From: Dugong dugon
Lineage: Eukaryota > Chordata > Mammalia > Sirenia > Dugongidae
Assembly: GCA_030035585.1 (NCBI GenBank)
Contig: CM057468.1
Span: 56,416,145-56,480,144 of the forward strand
Length of the DNA: 64,000 nucleotides
Reading direction: 5' to 3'
Part shown: one piece after another, positions 11,065 through 22,500 of the stretch
How the letters are laid out: every line of letters begins with the position of its first letter
Numbering within the stretch: position 1 is the first letter of the stretch
Translations under genes and position numbers: made by a program
Notes under the pieces: model-generated
Database searches by the model: none
What the model was told of the DNA's origin: nothing
Seen by the model: the letters and a program-made list of their open reading frames with translations, nothing else

Positions 11065-12248
11065 TTTTCTTTTTTTTTTTATATTTTATTGTACTTCAGG
11101 TGAAGGCTTACAGAACAAATAGTTTCACATGAAACAGTAGTACACATGTTGTTTTATGACATTGGTTAACAACCCCACAACATATTAACCCTCTAACTTG
11201 TCAACCTTTTTTTTATGGTGAAAATACACATAGCCAAAGATACACCATTTCGAAAATTTCTACATACACAGTTCAGTGACATTGACTATGCTCTTCCAAT
11301 TGTGCTGTTATTCTCACTTAAGATGAAGGCTTACAGAACACAATAGTTTCTCATTCCACACTTACTACAAATGCTGCCCTATGACAATGGTTAACAATCT
11401 CACAACACATCAACAATATCCTTACTCAACCTTGGGTTCCCTATCACCAGCTTCCTTGTCCCCTTCTGCCTTCTGGCCCTTGTCACTGGACTCCTGTATC
11501 TCGTTAGTCTCATTTGGTTTTATGGGTCTGTCCACTCCCAGGCTGAACCGTGAACCTCGGAGGTAACTTCACCACTGAGCTAAAAGGGTGTCTGGGGGCC
11601 ATACTCTTGAGGTTTCTCCAGTCTCCTTTAGGCCAGTAAATCTGGTCTTTTCTTTGTGAGTTAGAATTATGCTCTACATCCTTCTCCAGCTCTGTCCAGA
11701 ACACTCTGTTGTGATCCTGGTCAGAGCAGGCAGTGGTGGTAGTGGGCACCATCTAGCTGTGCTGGACTCAGTCCGGTGGAGGTCTTGGTAGCTGTGAACA
11801 ATTAGTCCTTCAGACTAATCTTTTCCTTGTATCCTGTTCTCTTCATTCTCCCTTGCTCCCGAAGGGATGAGACCAGTGGAGTATATTAGATGGCTGCTCA
11901 CAGGCTTTTAAGACCCCAGACACTACTCACCAAGGTATAATGTAGTGCATTGTCTTTATAAGCTGTGTCATGCCAATTGAGCTAGATGTTCCCCGAGACC
12001 ATGGTCCCCACAGCCCTCCGCCCAGCAATTCAGTCCCTCAGGGAGTTTGGATGTGTCTATGGGGCTTCCATGACCTTTCCTTGTACAGGTTGTGCTAGTT
12101 TCCCCTGTATTGTGTACTGTCTTAGCCTTCACCCAAGGTACCACTTATCTATTGCCTATTTACTATTTCCCACCCCCCCCCCACCCCTCCCATCCCTGGT
12201 AACCAACAAAGATTGTTACATTTTGTGTGTGAACTTTTTCATGGGTTT
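11065..12248 (-). other. L1 3' UTR with duplicated terminal module
   Basis: 1.18 kb after ORF2. Two related terminal modules are present (plus coordinates about 11092-11210 and 11325-11440). Each has a GAAGGCTTACAGAACA box and an ACAATGGTTAACA-type box. The spacer between them resembles an older L1 3' end. The same duplication exists in the copies at 280-888 and 43.2-44.0 kb but not at 44.5-45.2 kb. A C-rich homopolymer tract is at about 12172-12190. Confidence 0.85.
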
Positions 12249-15200
12249 TTACAATAGACATCTCATACAATATTTGTCCTTTTGTGATTGACTTATTTCA
12301 CTCAGCATAATGTCCTCCAGTTTCATCCATGTTATGAGATGCTTCACAGATTCATTGTTGTTCTTTCTCGTTGCATAGTACTCCATTGTGTGTATGTACC
12401 ATAGTTTGTTTATCCATTCATCTGTTGATGGGCATCTAGGTTGTTTCCATCATTTTACTATTGTGAACAATGCTGCCATGAACATAGGTGTGCATATGTC
12501 TATCCAAGTGACGACTCTTATTTCTCTAGGATATATTCCTAGGGGTGGGATTGCTGGATAGAATGGAATGTCTATTTCTAGCTTTCTGAGGAAGCACCAT
12601 ATCATTTTCCAAAATTGTTGTATCATTTTGCATTCCCACCAGCAGTGCATAAGAGTTCCCATCTCCCCGCAGTCCCTCCAACATTTGTTATTTCCAGTGT
12701 TTTTGATTCGTGCCTGTAATGCCAGGGTGAGATGGTATCTCATTGTGGTTTTAATTTGCATTTCTCTAATAGCTAGTGATCGCGAGTATTTCCTCATGTG
12801 TCTCTTGGCCATTTGAATGTCTTCTTTGGTGAAGTGTCTGTTCATTTCTTTGCCCATATTTTAATAGGATTATTTGTCTTTTTGTTGTAGAGGTGTTGGA
12901 TTTTCTTGTAGATTATGGAGATTAGACCTTTGTCTGACTTGGACTGTCCAAAATTTTTTTCCCAGTCTGTAGGTTCTCTTTTTACTCTTTTGGTGAAGTC
13001 TTTTGAAGAGCATAGGTGTTTGATTTTTAGAAGATCCCAGTTATCTAGCTTATCTGTTGGGGTTTGTGCGTTGATGGTTATGGCTTGTATCCTGTTAATG
13101 CCATCTATTAAGGCCTGAAGTGTTGGTCCTATTTTTTCTTCTATGAACTTTATAGTTTTAGGCTTTATATTCAGGTCTTTGATCCATTTTGAAGTAGTTT
13201 TTCTGTACGGTGTGAGGTATGGGTCCTGTTTCATTTTTTTGCAGATGGATATCCAGTTTTGCCAGCACCATTTGTTAAAAAGACTGTCTTTTCCCCATTT
13301 GATGGACTTTGGGCCCTTGTCGAAGATCAGGTGACCGTAGGTGGATGGAGTAACATCTGGGTTCTCAATTCTGTTCCATTCGTCAATGTGTCTGTCGTTG
13401 TACCAGTACCAGGCTGTTTTGACTACTGTAGCTGTATAGTACGTTCTGAAGTCAGGTACTGTGAGTCCTCCAACTTTATTCGTCTTCTTCAGTAGTGCTT
13501 TACTTATTCGGGGCTTCTTCCCTTTCCATATAAAGTTAATGATTAGTTTTTCCATCTCTTGGAAGAATGTGGTTGGTATTTGGATCGGGATTGCGTTGTA
13601 TTTGTAACTTGCTTTGGGTAGAATCGTCATTTTCACAATGTTGAGTCTGCCTATCCATGAGCATGGTATGTTTTTCTATTTATGTAGATCCCTTTGGGTC
13701 TCATGCAGTAGTGTTTTGTACTTTTCTTTGTATAGGTCTTTTACATCCCTGGTCAGATTTATTCCTAAGTATTTTATGTTTTTAGGGGATATTGAAAATG
13801 GTATTGTTTTCCTGATTTCCTTTTCATCATTCTCCTTACTGGTGTATAGGAATCCAACTGATTTTTGACTGTTTATCTTGTATCCTGCTACTCTGCTGAA
13901 TCTTTCTATTAGTTCCAGTAGATTTCTCATGGAGTATTTAGAGTTTTCTATGTATAGTATCATATCATCTGCAAACAGGGACAGTTTAACTTCTTCATTA
14001 CCTATTTGGATGCCCTTTATTTCTTTTTCTTGCCTTATTGCTCTAGCTAGAACTTCCAGCACAATGTTAAACAGGAGTGGTGATAAAGGGCATCCTTGTC
14101 TTGTTCCTGTTTTCAAGGGGAATGTTTTCAGCCTCTCTCCATTAAGAATGATGTTGGCCATTGGTTTTGCATAGATGCCCTTTATTATGTTGAGAAATTT
14201 CCCTTCTATACCTATTTTGTTGAGAGTTTTTATCAGGAATGGTTGTCGGACTTTGTCAAATGCCTTTTCTGTATCAATTGAGATGATCATCTGATTCTTT
14301 TCTTTCCTTTTTTTTATGTGGTGGATTACGTTGATTGATTTTCTAATGTTGAACCATCCTTGCATAGCTGGTATGAATCCTACTTGGTCGTGGTGTGTTA
14401 TTTTTTTGATACGATGCTGAATTCTATTGGCTAGAATTTTGTTCAGAATTTTTGCATCTATATTCATGAGAGATATTGGTCTGTAATTTTCTTTTTTTGT
14501 GACGTCTTTGCCTGGTTTTGGTATCAGCGTTATGCTAGCTTCATAGAATGAATTTGGAATTGTTGCTTCCTCTTCTGTGCTCTGAAATAGCTTGAGTAGT
14601 ATTGGTACAAGCTCTTCTGTAAATGTTTTGTAGAATTCTCTAGTGAAGCCATCTGGGCCAGGGCTTTTTTTGGTTGGGAGTTTTTTGATTACCTTTTCAA
14701 TCTCTTCTTTTGTTATGGGTCTGTTCAGATTTTCAACATCACTCTGTTGTAGTTTGGGTAGGCTTTGTGTTTCTAGAAATTTATCCATTTCCTCTAGGTT
14801 TTCAAATTTGTTGGAGTATAGTTTTTCAGAATATTCTCTTATAATCCTTTTTATTTCAGTTGGGTCTGTTGTAATGTCCCCCATTTCATTTCTTATTTGG
14901 GTTATTTGTGTCCTCTCCTGTTTTTCTTTCATCAGTTTGGCCAGTGGTTTGTCGATTTTGTTGATTCTTTCAAAGAACCAACTTTTGGTTTTGTTGATTC
15001 TTTCTATTGTTTTTCTGTTCTCTATTTCATTTATTTCTGCTCTGAACTTTACTATTTCCTTTCTTCCAGTGGTTGTGGGCTTTCTTTGCTGTTCTCTTTC
15101 TAATTTTTTGAGTTCTGTAGTTAATGTTTTAATTTTGTCCCTTTCTTCTTTTTTGATATGTGCATCTATTGTTATAAATTGTCCTCTGAGGACTGCCTTT

Positions 15201-16068
15201 GCTGTGTCCCAAAGGTTTTGGTATGATGTGTTTTCATTCTCATTTGATTCTAGGAAGTTTTTGATTCCATCTCTAATTTCTTCTATCACCCAGTGATGTG
15301 TAAGCAGGGTATTATTCAGTTTCCATGTAGTTGATTCTTTTTCCTTGCTCTTTCTATTGTTTATTTCTACTTTGATGGCATTGTGGTCAGAGAAGATTCT
15401 TTGAGTTATCTCAACGTTTTGTATCTTGTTGAGGATTGCTCTTTGGCCTAAGATGTGGTCTGTTCTGGAGAATGTTCCATGTGCATTAAAAAATAATGTG
15501 TACTTTGAAGCTGTTGGGTGCAGTGTTGTATATATGTCTATGAGGTCAAGTTGGCTGATTGTGCCCTTTAGGTCTTCTGTATCTTTGCTGAGTTTCTTCT
15601 TAGTTGTTCTGTCCTTTACTGAGAGTGGTGTGTCGAAGTCTCCTACTATTATTGTGGAACTGTCAATTTCTCTTTTTAGTGTTGAGTTTGTTTTATGTAT
15701 TTTGGAGCCCTGTCATTGGGTGCGTAGATGTTTCTTATGGTTATGTCTTCATGATGGGTCAACCCCTTAATCATTATATAGTGTCCTTCTTTGTCTTTTA
15801 TGGTAGATTTCGTTTTAAAGTCTACTTTATTTGAGATTAGAATTGCCACTTCTGCTCTTTTTTGGTAGTTGTTAGCTTGATATATTTTTTTCCAACCTTT
15901 GACTATTAATAAATTCACACTTTTGTTTCTAAGGTGTGTCTCTTGTAGACAGCATATTGATGGATGCTGTTTTCTTATCCATTCTGTCACTCTCCGTCTC
16001 TTTATGGGTGTATTGAGTCTGTTTACATTCGGTGTAATTATTGATAGATGTGAGTTTGTTGCTGTCAT
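12249..16068 (-). pseudogene. L1 ORF2 (endonuclease-reverse transcriptase), multiply broken
   Basis: About 3.82 kb, the normal size of a 1275-residue ORF2p. It starts at ATG 16068 with the EN domain (SHLSIITPNVN; CCLQETHLR catalytic segment). The reading is disrupted between 15676 and 15290. The longest open stretch, 15289-13676, carries the Z region and RT domain, with [21 protein letters not shown] and the catalytic FADD at about 13975-13960. A Trp-to-stop change (TAG) lies just after 13680. The next open stretch is 13636-12842. A one-base deletion near 12850 then shifts frame into 12857-12450, which holds the Cys-rich end ([18 protein letters not shown]). Another in-frame TGA is at about 12450, and the natural TAA is at 12251-12249. 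The product cannot be functional. Confidence 0.95.
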
Positions 16069-16462
16069 TTTGTAGTGCTTTTTTTTTTGTGGTGCTGAAC
16101 TTTTCTTTGTTCTTCTTACTGTCTTGTGCTGAGTTACTTTTGTTTGTGGATTTTTTTTTTCATTTCTTTTGTTTTTGTAGATTTTGTTTTTGCCGAGACT
16201 TTATGTTTTTCGTCTTTATTTTTGTGAGTTGGTTTGTTAACTTTCTTTGTGGTTACCATGAATTTTACCCTTATCTTTCTAAGTGTGAAGCAGTCTAACA
16301 TTACTTGGTATCGGCTTGCCTTCCTCTCCATTAGAAGGTTCTATACCTATGCCGTTTATTCCCTTTTATTATTTTGATGTTGTTGTCATTTATTGATTAA
16401 CTGCTCTGATTCCTTGTTGTATTTCTTTTGGTTTTGGATAGTCCTCGAGAGTTCATTTCAGA

Positions 16463-17536
16463 GATTGGTATCTGGCTCGTACGATCCTGCATCCTAGGTT
16501 CTGCCTGTGAGCTGAAGCTGTTTGTCCTCAGATCGGAGAACTCCCTTTAATAATTCTTGTAAGTTTGGTTTGACTTTTACAAATTCCCTTAATTTCTGTG
16601 TATCTGGAAATGACCTAATGTCACCATCAAATTTGAACGAGAGTTTTGCAGGATATGTTATTCTTGGCTGACAATTTTTTCTTTCAAGATTTTATATATG
16701 CCATCCCATTGCCTTCTTGCCTGAATGGTTTCTGCCAAATAATCTGAGCTTAGTCTTATTGTTTCTCCTCTGTATGTGACGTCTTGTTTTTATGAGGTGC
16801 TCTCAGGATTCTTTGTTTGTCTTTGGTTTTGGTGAGTGTGAATATGATGTGCCTTGGTGATTTTCTTTTGGGGTCTCTTCTATATGGGTTTCGTTGAGCT
16901 TTTGGATGGCCAGCTTTTCATCTTTCATGATATTGGGGAAGTTTTCTGTCAGCAGTTCCTCAATGATCCTCTCTGTTTTCTGTTTTCTCCCCGTTCTGGA
17001 ATGCCAATCACTTGTAAATTTTTGCTTTTGATTGTGTCCCACATAACTCTCAGGGTCTCTTCATTTTTCTTTGTTCTTTTTTCTGAGTTTTCCGCAAACA
17101 GAGTTGTATCCAAGTGTTTGTCTTCAATTCCACTGATCTTGTCTTCCACGGTTTCATATCTGCTTCTCAGCCCTTCTATGACATCATCCATTTCTGAAAT
17201 CTTGTCGTTTATCTTTTGGATTTCTAATTGTTGTTTTTGTGTAATTTCTAGTTGTGAATTTATTTTGGCATTTTGTTCCTGCATCATCTTCCTGAATTCT
17301 TCCAATTTTTTGTCTGTATTTTCCATGAATTTGTCTATTTTATCCACATGTTTGTCAGCTTTTTGCCTCAGTTCTTGGAGAATTCTGAGTATTAGAGATT
17401 TGAATTCCCTATCAGGTAGTTCTAGTGCATTTTCTTCCACAGGAGAGTCATCTGGTGTTTTATTTTGGATGCCTACTGGAACCATCCTGTCCTGTTTTTG
17501 TAAATGTTTTGATATTGTCTGCTGTTTTCGGGGCAT
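16463..17536 (-). pseudogene. L1 ORF1 (RNA-binding chaperone), frameshifted
   Basis: Encodes the L1 ORF1 nucleic-acid chaperone. It starts at ATG 17536 (MPRKQQTISKHLQKQD). Residues about 45-150 form a long charged coiled coil (ELRQKADKHVDKIDKFM region). The RRM-like domain begins near LQVIGIPERGE. A frameshift near 16985 moves the reading into another frame (RKTERIIEELLTENFPNI). The C-terminal domain is recognisable further on (YLAETIQARRQWDGIYKIL, then SFKFDGDIRSFPDTQKLREF). The natural stop lies at 16496-16494 or 16465-16463. Total length, about 350 codons, is normal for the family. Several further disruptions lie around 16800. Confidence 0.92.
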
Positions 17537-19444
17537 TCAGTAGTTATTTTTCTTGTTTATTGATTATAGATTTGTTTGTTTCATCCCTTTTTAAAAAAAA
17601 ATTGACTATTTCTGGTCAGGCGGACTGTGTGTTCTTTGTTGTTTGCACGTCTATGTGCGCAATACTTTCCACCTCCTTCTCCAACTGGCAGGGTCAGTCA
17701 CTCAGATGTGGTATGGCAGGGCAGGTCTAGCTGAAGAGGAATTACTAGGACGGGTTGTTTGTGGCACTTACTACAGCCACCAGAGCCGGTCGGTAATCAG
17801 TGCATGGCAGGTTCCAGTAGGCCGTGCCTGTGCTGCTTGGTAGTGTGATGTCAAGTGCACGGTGCAGGATGCAGGATGCAGCAGGGAGATTGTTATGTGT
17901 GGAGCTAAGATGGATATGGGAGAGAGGAGAGAGGAATAGGAGCCAAAAACATCCAAACAAACAAAAAAGAATGCTAGGGGAGCTTGTCTTTGGAATGGAG
18001 AGATGAGAGACTATGAAATGGAGAAAAACAGGAAGGGGAAGAGGAAGAAAAGAAAAGAATGAATAAATAAAAATCAGAAAGGTTAAAGAACCACAAAGTT
18101 CCCAGGGATCCACCGATGCAGCTATGAGGTCTGGGGAAGTCGCTTTCAGGTGTTGCAGTACAGCCTGGCTAGAAGGCATAGAGGTATCCAACGCCTGGTA
18201 TTCAGGGATCAGAAAGAGAAGGAGGATATAGAGAGACAAGAAACTGAGCAATGAAGAAAGGCAAAAAGGGAAAAAGAGGGAAAACAAAACAAAACAAATT
18301 TAAAAAATAAAAAGAACAAGAAAGGCTCCCCCCAAAAACAGAAAAAACAAAAACAAAAAAACAAAAAAAGAAATGTCCTCAGGGATCCGTCTGCACGTCT
18401 GTGGAAGCTGAAGGGGAATTCCTTGCCACGCAGCTCCGCCTGGCCAGAAAGGGCTCCCAACTGAAGAAGAGGAAAAGAAAACAAACAAACAATTCAAAAC
18501 GAACAAATGAACAAAAGCCCCGGGATCCCACCAGTGCTGTAGCCCAGACCGGGAAGCAGCTCCACACTTGAATGGAGTTCCGCAGCCCCTCAGGAAGAAG
18601 AAAAGATAGCGCACAGAGCCAGGCACTCGAGCAAAAGGAGGGGGAGGCAGTAAGAGGCCAGCAAGAAATCAAAAGAATCAGTGAAAAAAAAAAAACAACA
18701 CCACCTGCAGCCAACAAATGGCACTCATAGAGCCAGCTAGTGCGGGCTGGTGTTTCTGGACAAGAGACTGTGTCCACGGGAAGCAGAGAAGGCCGAGTGT
18801 GGGTGAAAAAGGGTAGAGAGTGGGAAAGCATATATCACAAATTGCCGGCGCTCTGCAGCCTCTCAGGAAGAAGCAAAGATGGTGCTCGGAGCCAAGCACT
18901 CAAGCGAAAGGAGAGGGAGATGGCGAGAGGCAAGGAAGAAATCAAAAGAAGTGGAAAAAAGCAACACCAACAGCCAACAAATAGCACCCAGAGAGGCGCC
19001 CGCTTGGGTGTGTGGAATCCAAGGAGCCGGCACTTCCCGGTCAAGAGACCGTGGCCGTGGGAAGCAGAGGAGGCCGAGCCGGGGTGAAGAGTGGTGGGGG
19101 GTGGGAAAGCACACACTGCAAATTACCGGTTGTTTTGTCTCCTGCTGGATGCTCCGAGAGGCTGCTTTCTCACACCCCCGTTTGCTGGTTTCCGATAGGA
19201 GTCCAAGATGGTGGATACGCGCTGCGTTAGCTGGTAGGGGACCTCTGCATGAATCTCTCCTCGCTTTCCATTGTCTGTCAGTTTTCTCACTCCATTTGGT
19301 GCTTGGCTGAGTTCTTTATCTCTTCATTTGATGTTTTAGGGTTTCAGGATTGTTGTATTCTCTGTTCAGCTTAGTTTTTTGGATCTTTGCTGTGGAGGTA
19401 TGGCGTGGTGCTTCTGCCTAGAGCGCCATTTTGCCGGAACTCCC
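17537..19444 (-). promoter_or_regulatory. L1 5' UTR with tandem monomer-like repeats
   Basis: About 1.9 kb precedes ORF1. It is the most GC- and CpG-rich part of the window (18.4-19.3 kb). It contains tandem units of about 280 bp: 18565-18844 and 18845-19125 share CAGGAAGAAG, AAGCAGAGAAGGCCGAG-type and GGGAAAGCA segments. A second series at about 18100, 18380 and 18510 begins with a GGGATCC motif. The extreme end holds a YY1-type site (CAAAATGGCGC, 19433-19423). Confidence 0.85.
19421..19433 (-). promoter_or_regulatory. YY1-like site at the L1 transcription start
   Basis: CAAAATGGCGCTC on the minus strand, 11 bases from the element's first base. A YY1 site at this position is known to set the start site of human L1 transcription. 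The core ATGGC is intact. Confidence 0.7.
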
Positions 19445-19457
19445 TTCCTTACATTTT

Positions 19458-20880
19458 CAGTAGAATTCACTGGTGAAGCTATATCTGTCTGATGTTTTCT
19501 CTTGGTTAATTTAGTATTAAAAATTCAATTTCCTAATAATTATAGCAGCCAAAAACCAAACCCACTGCTGCTGAGTCGATTCCAACTCATAGTGACCCTA
19601 CAGGACAGAGTAGAACGGCCCCATAGGGTTTCCAAGGCTGTAAATCTTTAAGGAAGAAGACTGCCACAGCTTTCTCTGGCAGAGCTGATGGTGGGTTCAA
19701 ACCACCGACCTTTCAGTTAGCAGCCAGGCACTTTAACCATTGTGCCACCAGAGCTCCTTTAATAATTATAGGATTAATCAAATATTCTGTATTCTTAACT
19801 TAGTTTCGCAAGGTTGTATTTTTGTAACAATTTTTCCATTTCAAATAAATTTTCAACATAAAATTATTTTTATTATCCTCTTATAATTGTTTTAGTGTCA
19901 TTAAAATCTGTAATGAAGTCCCGTTTTTTTATTCCAAATGCTGGTAACTTGTGCTTTATTTTTGTTAATGAGTTCTATAGATTTTATTAGTTATTTCAAA
20001 GAACCAACCTTTGACTTTTTTGATCTTCTTCTATTATATGTTTGTTTTCTATTTCATTTCTCTTTCATCTCCCTTCTTAGATTTTCTTTACTTTCTTTGT
20101 GCTTTATTTTTTAAGATGTATGCTTTTATCATTAACAGTAATCTTTCTTCTGTTCTAATGTATACATTTAAAGCTATATATTTACCTTTAAATTAAGCTG
20201 CAGATATATCACACAAGGTTTAGAATCCCATTTTTTACACAACCATGCTGTTCAAAATATTTTCTAATTTTCATTCTGATTTATTCTGTGACATATGAAT
20301 TAGTGTATTTTGAAATCTTCAAATATATGAGATTTTGTAATTATCTTTTAGTATTGATTCCAGCTTTATTTTGCTGTGGTAAGTGATTATACTCTGAATA
20401 GCTGAAATTTATTGGGACTCTATTTATGCCCCCAAATATGGTGTATTTTTGAAAATGTTATGTGTCCTTAAGGAGAATGGTATTCTGCAGTTATTCGGTA
20501 CGGTTTAGTAATGCCAGCTAGGACAAGTTTAATAATAAGATGTTTAAATCTTCAATACTCCCCCCCCCCTTTTATTGCCATCTTGTTCTATCAGTTACTG
20601 AGAGGGGTGTGTTAAAATCTGTCACCATGATTTGCCTATCTTTTGCCTATTTTTCTATTTGGTTCTTTCAATTTTTGCTTGATAGGTTTTGAAGTTGTGT
20701 TATTAGGTACATAAACTTTCAATTGTTTTATCTTCTTGGTTAACAGAATATTTTATCATTACGAAGTATCACTTTTCATCTCTAATTCCTCGTTTTTACC
20801 TTAAAGTCTACTTTATCTGATATTAATATAGCCACATCAGCTTTCCTTCAATTAGTTTTTATAGTTTAATTTTTTCATTT
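19458..20880 (-). mobile_element. Ancient L1, inverted portion (segments 3 and 4)
   Basis: Antisense L1 ORF2 resumes after the young L1 (GTGAAGCTATATCTGTCTGA) and, after a SINE, runs on to about 20880. It includes AAAGAACCAACCTTTGAC and TTAAAGTCTACTTTATCTGA, corresponding to progressively more 5' parts of ORF2 up to the endonuclease. Without the later insertions the inverted part is about 2.1 kb. Confidence 0.78.
19534..19771 (-). mobile_element. AfroSINE with 12-bp target duplication
   Basis: Minus-oriented SINE at 19546-19759. On plus it reads ACCAAACCCACTGCTGCTGA through TTGTGCCACCAGAGCTCC. The duplication TAATAATTATAG is exact at 19534-19545 and 19760-19771. It sits in the ancient inverted L1. 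Confidence 0.93.
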
Positions 20881-20984
20881 TTTTATATTCAAACTTTATT
20901 TATCATTATATTACAGAAAGTGTGTTTTTACAGCATTTTTAAATTACAGTGTGATAATCTTTGTCTTTTATTGGTGGGATAAAT

Positions 20985-22500
20985 CTATTTATAGGTATTT
21001 TGTGGAAATGGACATGTTGATTCTAACATTTTACATGGAAATGCAGAGGGCCAAAGGTAGCCAAGATGGTCCTGAAGAAGAAAAACAACTGGCTGATTTG
21101 TTTTAGCAGATATAAAACTGCAGTAGTTAAGACAGGCTGATAACGTCACAAGAACAGACAAAAAGGCCTGTGGAACAGAATAGTCTTCATGTATATTAAA
21201 AGTTAGCACTGCCAATCCATGGGAATGGGTGGTTTTTCAATAAATGGTACTGGGTCAACTCTATATCTACATTAAAAACAAACAAAAAACCCTAATCCAC
21301 TTCTCCTCATGTCATGTGCAAATTCAACTCCTGAAGGACTGTGGATCTATATGTTAATGTCAAAAATAAAGTTTTTAGAAAAGAATAGGAGAATAGAAAT
21401 ATTTTCATGACTTTGCGGATACTGAAAGATTACTTAAAGAGAATACAAGTAACTAATCATAAAGGAAAATATTTGATAAATTGTACTACCTTAAAAAGAG
21501 AAAACTTTTGTTTATCAATAGACACTATTAAGAGGGTAAAAAAAACAACCGAAGGAGTGGCAGAAAATAGTTAAACATATGACACCAACAAGAGGCTCTA
21601 ATCTAGAATCTATAAAAACTGCTCAAATCAATGAGAAAAATGACAATCTGAAAATCAACAAAAGACTTCCCTTCACAAAAGGGAATATGCAAATGATTAA
21701 TAAACAAAGAATTGATTTACCTCATTAGTATTCTGGCAAATTAAAATGATGATGATATACTGTTACACACTCAACAGAATGACTAAAATTTGAAGATAGA
21801 CAATACCAGGTGTTGCGAAGGCTATGGAATAATGGAAACAATCGTAAGTTGCTAGTAGGAGTATAAATTAGAGCAACAATATGGAAAAGTTTAGTATTAC
21901 CTATGAAGATTGATCACATGCATATTCCATGACCCAGAAATACCACTCTGAGATATACACTCGGCAGAAATGTATGCACAAATGACCAAGAGTCATGTAT
22001 AAAATGCCTGGCACAGCATTGTACAGAATGATCCTAAAGCTGTAAAAATTTTCCTATATCCATCAAGAGCAGAATAGATAAGTAAATTGTGGCATTTTGA
22101 TAGAAATTATTTTTATGGAATGGAATACTACATAACAGTGAAAATGAATGAACTACAGCTAGCTGCAGCAACATGGATGAATCTCACAAACATAATGTTG
22201 AACAAAAGAAGTTAGACATGAGTATACATTGTATAATTTCATGTACATAAAATTCAAAAACAGGCAAATTAAACTGTAGTGTTCTAAATCAGAAAAGTGA
22301 CTACTTTCAGAAAAGAGATGGGATAATAATTGGCAGGGGGAGTATGGGGACTTGGGGAGTGGTGACATTTTTCTGTTTCTTTACCTGTTGATGGTTACGT
22401 ATTTGCTCTCTTTGTGAAAGTGCACAGAGCTGTACATTCATGTTTTGTTACATTTTTTGTGTGTGCATTATATTTTACAATTAAAAATAATTTAAAAATG
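20985..22500 (+). mobile_element. Ancient L1, sense 3' portion
   Basis: Plus-strand L1 ORF2 C-terminal sequence and 3' end. Landmarks are GGAACAGAATAGTC, CAATAAATGGTACTGGGTC, GGAATACTACATAACAGTG and GCAGCAACATGGATGAATC. It ends near CAATTAAAAATAATTTAAA. Reading frames are heavily decayed. Together with the antisense part ending at 20880 it forms one 5'-inverted L1. Confidence 0.85.

Larger units (their letters stand above)
11052..19457 (-). mobile_element. Full-length L1 retrotransposon, sense to HDAC9
   Basis: An 8.38-kb L1 with 5' UTR, ORF1, ORF2, 3' UTR and poly(A), flanked by TTCCTTACATTTT at 11052-11064 and 19445-19457. The poly(A) appears as a T-tract at about 11061-11080 on plus. The 5' end at 19444 reads GGGAGTTCCGGCAAAATGGC on minus, the usual L1 start with a YY1 site. 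ORF1 and ORF2 are recognisable but broken by several stops and frameshifts, so the copy is dead. It lies inside the older inverted L1, whose sequence resumes at 19458. Confidence 0.96.

Noticed and set aside
13614-15834. Long plus-strand open frames (for example 14643-15296)
   Set aside because: They are antisense shadows of the L1 ORF2 coding sequence, rich in Ser/Leu/Phe as reverse frames of L1 usually are.
17745-19310. Proline/serine-rich open frames in a GC-rich region, considered as a gene with a CpG promoter
   Set aside because: The region is the L1 5' UTR. The frames follow its tandem units and do not resemble a known protein.
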